A stretch of DNA of 39,330 nucleotides, taken from positions 1 to 39,330 of the forward strand of contig JAHBMJ010000858.1 of the NCBI GenBank assembly GCA_018398765.1, in the 5' to 3' direction. The position numbers and the translations under genes are program-made. The notes under the pieces were generated by a model. It saw only the letters and a list, made by a program, of their open reading frames with translations. It did not search any database and was not told where the DNA came from. The stretch is from Chromera velia. Its lineage: Eukaryota; Sar; Chromeraceae. Below are positions 31,949 through 39,330 of this stretch, piece after piece (the stretch's first letter is position 1; each line of letters begins with the position of its first letter).

Positions 31949-32911
31949 AATTACTGGCCTGGTGGGCACCGTAGACAGAGGCCTAACAGATCTGGCTGCC
32001 TCTCAATGCAGCTCTAATGTCGATTCTACAAGATTCTATGTATATGAGACAGTCTCAGAGAGAAGAGCGGAGACATGAGGAGACAGATTGCGGCATGATT
32101 GCGGCGATTTTGATCCGCGCGATGCCTGCATGATCGATCGATTGATTAATTGGGCCGAACTGCGCGCCGCCGCGGCCGGCCCGATGGCGGCCGCGGCCGC
32201 GCGCGCCATACGCGCGGGTCAATTTGCACCGGGTGCCTACGTTGCACGCTTATGTTTTTTTATGTTTTTTCGTTTTTTCTTATGTTTTTCCTAGCTCATG
32301 TCGCGCTCTTCTTAAGTCTCTTTCTAAAGTGTGCATGCACGATTCGCGAGGGTCAGCGGGCAAGGTCTAGCAAGGTTGGACGGAGATAGATGGTCCGAGG
32401 TTCTTTTCCCTACTTTTCCTATTGTGTCTGTCGGTGTTTGTAAACGAGACACACGAGATTTTTCTTCTCTCAGCTTCTCTCAATGACAAAAAAGCACCGC
32501 CTTTCAGTGTCACATCCGGCCTCAATTCTTTTGGATCTTCATTTCCCTTTGCTTTGCATGTTTTGTTGTTGCTTGTCTCTTAAGGCTTAACGTTAGTCGA
32601 TATTAGGCTATTATTAGTCGATTAGCGATTGATCGAGCTTCCGTCTCCATTACTTGGCCTCCATGTTATATGACTTCGATACTCTTCACTGCGTCTACCT
32701 CTTTGTCACTATTGACTCCTTGAACTGAGGCTGCAGAAGTTTGGAATAGTCTTGAACTTTGTTGCAGAAGTTTGGAGTATGCTTTGACATAAGGGGTGCA
32801 GAACTTTGGAGGATACTACGGCCGAAAGCCGCAAAACGTCGACATAACGAAGTCGCTGCGGCGCAGCGACGTCAACGCACCATCAAAACATATACGTCCT
32901 AAGCCGCCCGT
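31949..32911. other. AP2 upstream region, GC island and short repeats
   Basis: The part next to the AP2 start should contain its promoter. At 32157-32222 there is an abrupt GC island made of GCGCG/GGCCG words, in otherwise AT-rich DNA. At 32733-32815 three imperfect units beginning GCAGAA(G/C)TTTGGA repeat at about 32-bp spacing, and a related pair recurs at about 34488-34530. At 32852-32870 GTCGCTGCG and CGCAGCGAC form a perfect 9-bp palindrome around one base. No gene is supported. Confidence 0.5.
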
Positions 32912-33899
32912 GACTAGGGGGTAGCACTACGTTACTGTATAAGGGTGACGCTGATTTTATACATTCTCTAACAAAAAATTTAGACATGGCGGACACTTAC
33001 TTTATATACCAATCTTTTTTTCCACATTCTAAAGTATTGATTTAAGCTAACAAAACTGATGGCGGGTTACATCTTCACTTCAAAAAATTGGTTCAAAGTC
33101 ATGTCGCCACGATTTGGTGGGGTGGCGGGCAGCTTGACCTGGCGGGGCCTTGGAGTCTATCAATGCTTGGACCCCCCCGCCAACGAAAGAAATACCCGCC
33201 AAAGGAAAGTCTACCGTGCTCTTATGTCCCCGTCCGCCCCCCATCAGCCCCCCACCACCACCCGCCAGCCTCCCGCCACCACCCGCCTCCCTGCTTACCT
33301 GCTTGCCTGCCTGCTTACCTACCTACGACTGACTGACTGCCTGTTCGTTCTCTCTTCTCGTTTACCTGCCTGCCTGCCTGCCTGTCTATGACTGACTGAC
33401 TGTCTGTTCATTCTCTCTTCTTGTTTGCCTGCCTGCCTGCCTGTCTATGACTGACTGACTGCCTGTTCGTTCTCTCTTTTTATTTGCCTGCCTGCCTGTC
33501 TTTCTGTCTGTCTGTTTATCTCTCTGCCTATCTGTCTATGCAACAGACACAGAGACCTTGCAGGGTATGCGTGAGGTGTTCATGTTTCTTGGCGGGGATT
33601 GACTGTTTCTGACGGGACATGGCAGGGCAGGCGTACTGGTGGGAGGGGAAGGTTTGTCAAAGTCCATCTCCACCATGAAAAGCCCCGCCAGTCTGAGATC
33701 GTGGCGACACCACCTTTGAACAACAATTTCTCATGAACTAGAAAGCATGAATGGCCTGCCAGAATAGAAATCGAATTTCTAACATGTTTTATATTTATAA
33801 CTTTTATGTAGCATAAGTCGAAACTATTATCCTAACTAGTTAGGAAACCCACCAAACTAGGGGTACCTATAATGTTCATCCTAGTGCTACCCCCTAGTG
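32912..33899. mobile_element. Inverted-repeat element with CACTA-like ends
   Basis: The left end (G)ACTAGGGGGTAGCACTA at 32912-32929 matches the complement of the right end, CACTAGGGGGTAGCACTA, at 33882-33899. Further in, GTTCAAAG...TGTCGCCACGAT at about 33089-33114 is inverted at about 33692-33722, so the arms are long and degenerate. CACTA at the terminus suggests the En/Spm (CACTA) superfamily, but the expected 3-bp target duplication is not evident. The interior holds a minisatellite (33290-33540). No transposase is visible. Confidence 0.55.
33290..33540 (+). repeat. CTGC/GACT minisatellite inside the CACTA-like element
   Basis: About three units of roughly 60-65 bp repeat a tract of TGCC units, then CTATGACTGACTGACTG, then CTGTTCGTTCTCTCTT. 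Frames across it on the plus strand are repeat artefacts. Confidence 0.85.
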
Positions 33900-35026
33900 C
33901 CCGCGATATTGACGTATATATGGATATATCTAGGGATATATACTCTGCGTACATATATTTCGAGCCATTTCGAGCATCTGTAGTAGATTTTGTACGCACT
34001 TGTACAAACTGTTGGAGAAAGACTGACTATCAGATTTTAGTAGTTTTGCAAGCAATCTTTCTCGTCTTGTATAGGTTTTTCTTTAAATGCACCTACAGTG
34101 TCGTAATCGATCGCAATCGATCTTCTTCTTCTGTTGTTGCTGACGTCTCTTCTTCCTCAGACTCTTCTTCTTCTTCCTCTGCAGCTCCATGATAGCCTTC
34201 ATCATCTTCTCTTCTACAAATCGCAGAGAGCCAACAAAATACAGAAACAGAAGCAAAAAACAGATTAGAGCGTTGCTAGGCCGGTTCGGGCTCTGTGTGT
34301 TGCTGCACGCAAGAGAAGACCCTTCAAATTTGAACATCATTCGCATTAAATTTTTTTTGAGAATAATCGAAGCCCTCAATGAAAGTGATGACGACATTTA
34401 AGTGGAAAAATTCATGTAAGACAAGGTGTAACAAGGTATGGTTACACTGTGGTATTGAATACTAGTAAAAATTGATCTAGCGTAGAACTTTGGAATAGAC
34501 TTGAATTTTATAGGTAAAAAGCGCAGAACTTAGGCTGAAGTTGAATCTCCTAAAAAGTTTTAGTCGATAGTGATAGAGGGGTAACCGCATCTTTAATCAG
34601 TGTCTGGGTCTTTCTAACCCTATTGTGTTACAGTACGTACGCTTCTAGTAGCTTTTAGAGAACAAACCTATACCAGCGCCTACCGACGCCTAAGCTTGGT
34701 GGCGGTGAGGTCAAATTGAATATCATCGCATCTTTTTCAAAATATCCTGCGGAAGGTCGGAGTTAGGGTCGGAGGCAGGATATTACGCGCCGCCCCGAGG
34801 AACAATCCCACCCCTCAACTCCAACTGGTTATCCTTAATATTCCTTATGACTCCGGAAACATACACCCCAGACCTATAGGTATGTGTCCGGAAAGGGGGG
34901 GGGGGGGGGCTTTTTTTGTCGTTGGGATCTAGGTGTGTCTTATAGTATCTTAATTAGATGTGTTTGTTGGTGGGTTAGGGCCCTGGGAGGGCCAGGGGGG
35001 GTACTTCCCCATAAGATTCCCCATAC
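33900..35026. other. Unassigned AT-rich DNA
   Basis: No gene is supported. Serine-codon-like TCT/TTC tracts lie at 34120-34180. A phrase CCGACGCCTA at about 34684-34693 resembles the end of MITE family 3 (TAGGCGTCGG). A run of about 14 G lies at 34897-34910 directly followed by T7, a likely assembly-sensitive site. Confidence 0.5.
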
Positions 35027-35359
35027 ATGCATTTAAAAAAATTAAAAAAAAAACTGAAAACAAATATAGGTTCTCTTTTTACCTTTCTCTTTCGGGCATA
35101 TGCTGGTGGGGGAAAGAGACACGGTGGATTCTGCAAAGAACACTGTGTTCACTGTCCTGCAGTCAAAGGTAAAAAGATGATCGACGATGCGGTGCATCGA
35201 TTGTCAGTATGCGTGCAAACAGAGCAGCTTAGATCCAAACTTCACTTGCTGGCAGAGAGAGTGAAAGAGAAAACAGGAATCGGTGAAAGGGTCTGCAGAA
35301 TAAGATTGACTGCTGCAGCTCGGGGAAGAAATATCGGAGAAGAAAAGACAATGTCATAA
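35027..35359 (+). CDS. Hypothetical short ORF, Cys/His-containing
   Basis: A 110-codon frame starts in an A-rich tract. Its better part, from about residue 30, contains FCKEHCVHCPAVKG and then a basic helical stretch (AVHRLSVCVQTEQLRSKLHL). The Cys/His spacing could bind zinc but fits no family I recognise. The N-terminal lysine-rich part comes from poly-A sequence and is doubtful. It sits between mobile elements, so it may be a transposon fragment. Confidence 0.2.
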   Translation: MHLKKLKKKLKTNIGSLFTFLFRAYAGGGKRHGGFCKEHCVHCPAVKGKKMIDDAVHRLSVCVQTEQLRSKLHLLAERVKEKTGIGERVCRIRLTAAARGRNIGEEKTMS

Positions 35360-35447
35360 TATATTATATAAGAGAGCTCGTTTCATTCATTCTGGACCAA
35401 GAACCGAACGGAACCAAAGAAGGCAAGTACACTGATCGAAGCTTGTT

Positions 35448-36369
35448 CTAGGCGTCGGCTAAAGAAAAAAAAAAGAAAAAAAGTAAACGATCTGAGGAGA
35501 TCTTTTTTTTTTTTTTACTTTTTTTATCCTGAACAACACTTAGCAACAGTTGTGCAACATATTAACAATACTTGAATAACAGTTGTTTGGCCAAAAAAGA
35601 GGAGAAAAAAAGAAAAAAAATAAAGGATTTTGGTAGTGACCAGATTTGATTTGATTTGATTTGAAGTAGGGCTTAACCTCAAATCAAATCTTAGGCCTAA
35701 AAAACTTTAGCATGATAGAGCCTACTAAATCCTATCAAATCTACTTCAAATCTGACCGTTTAACCTCAAATCTTCGAGGTCAATCCGTCATCCAGTCTCT
35801 CAAATGAGTCTTCGCACTTTTTTGTGCGCAAAAAAAAAAAAAAGATCACAAAAAGATTTTTTCATCAGTTTCATATGAATATGAACGCCTAAAAGTTTTT
35901 TCAAATGTCTGTTTAGTGAAAAAGAGGTCATCCAGTCTCTTTTCCAGACATTCAAGTTTTGATTGAGGGTTTGAAGTGGTTCTTTATTATCCTGTGGCAG
36001 TTTTTACGCTTCTTTTTTTGCTTTGAGCCCTTCTTGGGTCCCTCTTTATCAAACTTATGTAAGCTCTTAGCTTTGACAATAGCTCATTAATTTTGAGAGT
36101 CTTAATTTAGCTTTTAGTCTAGTTTTTAGTGATTTTTTTGTCTCTAGGGCTTTCTAGGATTTGTTAGTGGTATCGACTGTGTCATGTCGTCTTCAGTGCT
36201 ATCGAGAGTAACCTCTAGACTTCAACCTCAAATCTACTTCAAATATCCTCAAATCTGGTCAGATTTGAGCTTGAAACTCAAATCAAATCAAATCAAATCC
36301 TATCAAATTAAATCTAGTCACTAGATTTTGGGGGATCTTTTTTTTTTCTTTTCTTTAGCCGACGCCTAG
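35448..36369. mobile_element. MITE family 3 (CTAGGCGT ends), copy F with nested insert
   Basis: The left end CTAGGCGTCGGCTAAAGAAA and the complement of the right end, CTAGGCGTCGGCTAAAGAAA, are identical over at least 20 bases. Perfect 8-bp target duplications AGCTTGTT flank it at 35440-35447 and 36370-36377. Its own sequence is only about 224 bp, because MITE copy C (690 bp) sits inside it with its own target duplication. The first eight bases of the ends match copy D (27232..27702). Noncoding. Confidence 0.92.
35634..36323. mobile_element. MITE family 2 copy C, nested in family 3 copy F
   Basis: The element begins TAGTGACCAGATTTGATTTG and ends ...AAATCTAGTCACTA. Perfect 8-bp target duplications GATTTTGG flank it at 35626-35633 and 36324-36331. 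The interior is collinear with copy A, with extra sequence at 35800-36050 that includes a repeated TCATCCAGTCTCT (35788 and 35928). Noncoding. Confidence 0.92.
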
Positions 36370-36377
36370 AGCTTGTT

Positions 36378-37256
36378 TGAAATGAGTGCATGCACGTCTT
36401 GTATAGTTGTTCAGCCTTTAGCTTCAGCCTAGGCTGTGGAGGGTCATGGTTATTCATATTTATGTGGAAGCAGGCTAAGCTACGGCGGCTTGCTCCTTTT
36501 GTTTACAACTGCATGCATGGGTTGTCATTTGTCTCTAGTTTCGGAGACCCTAGGCTTAACCACAATTAAGTAAGTTAAGTAAGTAACTATAGGATCCAGA
36601 ATCAAACAGAAAGTATCAGAAACTTACGGTTACTTATAATCTCTATAGCTTACTCTTTAAAAGATGAATAAAAAGTGTATGATGAAATTACTGTGTTTAA
36701 TTACTTGTATAATTATATATTAATCATTCGAAGACGGACCTTAGACGGTTGAAATTAGTTAAAATCATTAGAGTCTGTCGCTGTTCTTGCAGTGCACTGG
36801 TGTAAGAGTCAAAATACTAGAAAAAACAATTTAAGACATTAAGCCTACGTACTGATGGGCTACTATCTAGGCTACTATAGGTTGCCTCATAAAAAGAGAA
36901 GCAATTGATTTAGAATTGATTGACTGACAGATCCATTTTTCCTTTCGCTTTTCTAAGTTTGAACGTAAATATTCCCTTGCCTAACTTTAGAAGTATCTGG
37001 AACTGCATGGATGCGGATAACGATGGCGCGTCATAGTCATAGTCATATAGTCATAGTCATAGGTTACCTGCACTTTTGAAAAGAAAGCTGGACAAAACAG
37101 TGAAAACACCTTCATAAACTTAATTGAACGTAGTCAAAAGCAGTGCCACTCCCTTAAATTCCCCTCTCTCTTTTGGAAAAACAAAAAGGAAAGTTGGCTT
37201 GAAGAGTCTAAGTCGCTTGAGGTGAGTAGTGCATGTGGAGTAGTGGGTAGAACAAA
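36378..37256. other. Intergenic DNA with TCATAG repeat
   Basis: No gene is visible. A TCATAG hexanucleotide run occupies about 37031-37068. The last 100-150 bases are probably the 3' UTR of the SET gene on the minus strand. Confidence 0.6.
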
Positions 37257-38563
37257 TCAAGAAAACCATTTACAGACAATGGCTGCGTCTCTCCGTCGCT
37301 CCTGCTCTTTCATGGGAAGACGAGAGAATCCAGAAACCGTGCCCACACACATGGGAGAACCGCACTGACACTCGAAGGGGGACTCCATAGCCCATTCAGT
37401 CAAGTTATAGTCAAACTCTAGGTTACCCCCCACTGGCACATCGATGAGAGCCACAAGCTCTAGACACGAAGGAAGCCTCTCCTCGCCCGTTGGAGTTCCC
37501 TCCACCCCATCGTGCTCACCCTCAAGTTTTGACAGGGTGACTGGAGCAGCGCCTCCCGTATCTCCACATACGTCTGCTTCTCCGTTTGCAACCTTTTGAG
37601 AGTCTTCATACTCCAATTTGAAGAAACAGGAAGGCCCACAGCTGTGGTTGAGAAGCTCCGACCCCGGCAGCACCTCTCTGATGTCCATGTGGGCATCCTT
37701 TCCGACCTGCAACCAAGACAAAAAGAGCTTCGGGCATTTTTCATTGTTTGTCCTTCGCGCGGCTTTCCGACATGCATGCACTGCGGGAAAGACTCAGCGA
37801 GCAAAGTGAAAGAGCCTTTTTGACACCTTCGTACTCCTCCTGCATGTCTCAACGCATGTTTTATTTGTTTTCTTGTGGACCAGCCGAGCTTTCAGGAACA
37901 GTTGAGCCACTTTCACACAGGGAGTGAGTAAGTGAGGTTTTCTCTGTTGGACCAAAAAAGAAGCGATACAGTCGAACCACTTACCTGCAGAGTGTGCATG
38001 TGGGGCTCCGACTGGAGATGCTCGAGACGGACGGGGAGACTCAACACCGTCTCTCCTTTCCTGAACGGACGCGATGCCTTCAGAGCAAGTTCACCTTTCC
38101 GAATTTCAATCACAAAAAAGGGACATCTGTCCGGGCCTCCAGAGAGGGTCTTCTTGTCGGACCCAGATGGCATGTGTGCGCATTCAAGCGACGGGGTCCA
38201 GTTCGACATGTCCACGTTCAACTCTTGGCCAGCAGACAGGTCCCGTGAGGCAAAGACTGAAAGACAGGAAGGGAGGAGGGCCTCTTCTGATGCGTACTGC
38301 AGGACTACCCAACAGTCGGTGTCGGCCTTCCCTTCCTTGGTCTGTGTGCACTGGGTCAGTCCAGTAGCCAAATGCCCGTCTCCGAAAAGTTTGGGGAGAG
38401 AGAGGAAGTGCGTTTTTGTGAGCTGGATGCACCCGGGTTGCGGGAAGTACTCGATGGCACTTGTAGGGATCTCTGCCTTCAGAATAACCCCATTTGAGGG
38501 AACATCTTTCTCAAGTTTGATCGTCCAGACTGTCACAGATGAGGCACACTCTGGTGAACTCAT
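37257..38563 (-). CDS. SET-domain protein with post-SET cysteines
   Basis: Two exons (38563-37985 and 37706-37257) join in phase 0 with GTAAGT and GCAG borders to 342 residues. The SET half in exon 1 ends with ELALKASRPFRKGETVLSLP, the usual region of the first SET strands. Exon 2 starts VGKDAHMDIREV and carries LLNHSCGPSC (211-220), the NHSCxPNC pseudoknot motif, then LVALIDVPVGGNLEFDYN with the FDYN motif at 291-294, and the post-SET-like CQCGSPMC (C306, C308, C313). Such proteins methylate lysines of histones or other proteins using SAM. Unusual points are an acidic insert of about 70 residues between the two motifs, and an N-terminal segment with CLSVFASRDLSAGQELNVDM that looks like a second, degenerate C-terminal SET half. 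Confidence 0.85.
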
Positions 38564-38812
38564 GATTGAAGAGCGTGTCGGGCGACTCGGCGTCTCCTGT
38601 ATACTGTCGCTTTCCGCTCCGTCTACTTACTTTTCACCGCTCGGAAAAGGCTCACAGTGGGTGGCTTTTTGCTGGTGCAAGCTAGAATCGCGCCGACCTG
38701 TAGTTGAAGTCGCTACCGTTCGTTCTTTGGTGGAAACGACTTTCCGTCTCCGGCCTATGCGTCTCCTTGCATGTGACTTAAACTGAATGCATATGCCCGG
38801 AGTGATCGACGT
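38564..38812 (-). promoter_or_regulatory. Upstream region of the SET gene
   Basis: This noncoding region sits directly upstream of the SET start codon on the minus strand and presumably holds its promoter. No defined element is recognised. Confidence 0.35.
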
Positions 38813-38896
38813 ATGGCCCCGGAAAGGGAAGCGGGGGGCACTTACAAAACAAAAATGGCCCCGGAAAGCGAAGCGGGGGGCACTTACAAAACAGAA
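38813..38896. repeat. 42-bp tandem duplication
   Basis: Two 42-bp units, 38813-38854 and 38855-38896, start ATGGCCCCGGAAAG and differ at two bases. On the minus strand each unit contains GTAAGTG, a good splice donor. The unit length is a multiple of three, so a frame reads through both on the minus strand, but it has no other support as coding. Confidence 0.95.
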
Positions 38897-39330
38897 ATAC
38901 CGCGAGGCCATACCGAGAATGAACGCTGCGGGATAACCGCAACACTGCTCTTCGGGGCCATCTAACTGTTTTGATTAATTTTTGACTTGGATGCATTGAA
39001 CGGTCTATCTGCATGCATATATGTTTGCATGTGTTCTGTTTGAAAGTAGCGATGCTTCGTGTGGGTATGTATTCTCTGTCGCACTAATCAATCACCATGG
39101 CAAATGAAAGTGTGACAAGAGTACTTCAGAACACATGGGGTCCATACCACAAGAAGTCAACAGTCAGACACTCAAACAAACAGATTTAGATGAGCCAAAG
39201 CAGCATGTCCGTCTCCTCTGTCAACTGCATGCTCACACCACACAGCCAGGCAGGGGACCATTTTTTTCAGTCATAACTGCAAAGATCTGTGGCTCGGGCT
39301 GCTACAGTGCAGTGAGGAATGGGATAGGTA
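38897..39330. other. Right-end intergenic DNA
   Basis: No gene, RNA or repeat of note is visible apart from TGCATGCATA-type words near 39010. Confidence 0.6.

Noticed and set aside
32088-32389. Ala-rich plus-strand frame over the GC island
   Set aside because: The alanine run is a by-product of GC-only sequence, and the frame continues into poly-Phe from T tracts.
1-39330. CRISPR arrays, bacterial operons, ribosome binding sites
   Set aside because: The DNA is eukaryotic: spliced genes and simple repeats. No regularly spaced repeat-spacer array occurs.

Overview
The window is nuclear DNA from a eukaryote whose genes have many introns. An alveolate alga of the chromerid type (Chromera velia-like) fits best: the gene with three AP2-like modules resembles the ApiAP2 regulators of apicomplexans and their photosynthetic relatives, a plant/plastid-type RlmN gene sits beside it in the window, base composition is intermediate, and intergenic DNA is rich in simple repeats and nested transposons. 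The organism is an inference.

Four gene models could be assembled exon by exon with consistent splice phases. On the minus strand at 3091..6121 lies a six-exon radical-SAM RlmN-type RNA methyltransferase. Divergent from it at 6751..9305 is a four-exon RWDD1/Gir2-like RWD protein. At 17350..20516 is a five-exon molybdopterin enzyme that resembles the Mo domain of nitrate reductase but lacks the heme and FAD domains. On the minus strand at 37257..38563 is a two-exon SET protein. A fifth locus, an AP2-type regulator at 31021..31948 on the minus strand with further exon-like segments down to 29239, is disrupted by a 28-bp tandem duplication.

The rest is mostly mobile DNA. A Ty1/copia pol remnant (374..2311) is split by a 1036-bp element with terminal inverted repeats (TIRs) and an 8-bp target duplication. 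A related copy lies at 25971..26810. Three copies of a second MITE-like family (9573..10030, 10438..11690, 35634..36323) each have perfect 8-bp target duplications. Two elements with CTAGGCGT-type ends (27232..27702 and 35448..36369) also have perfect 8-bp duplications, and one contains a nested member of the second family. A TA-flanked Tc1/mariner-like element (24646..25706) and a long inverted-repeat element with CACTA-like ends (32912..33899) complete the set. The stretch 10152..16380 holds decayed coding sequence, mainly on the minus strand.

The most unusual signal is that two unrelated genes (RWD and molybdoenzyme) carry the same lesion at a 3' splice junction. The end of an intron plus the first bases of the next exon are duplicated around a short insert of about 41-47 bp, and both inserts contain TGCATTTATT followed by ATGTATGAAA. 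Splice donors here are also atypical: 9 of the 14 donors in the modelled introns have C at intron position +3 (GTCNNN).
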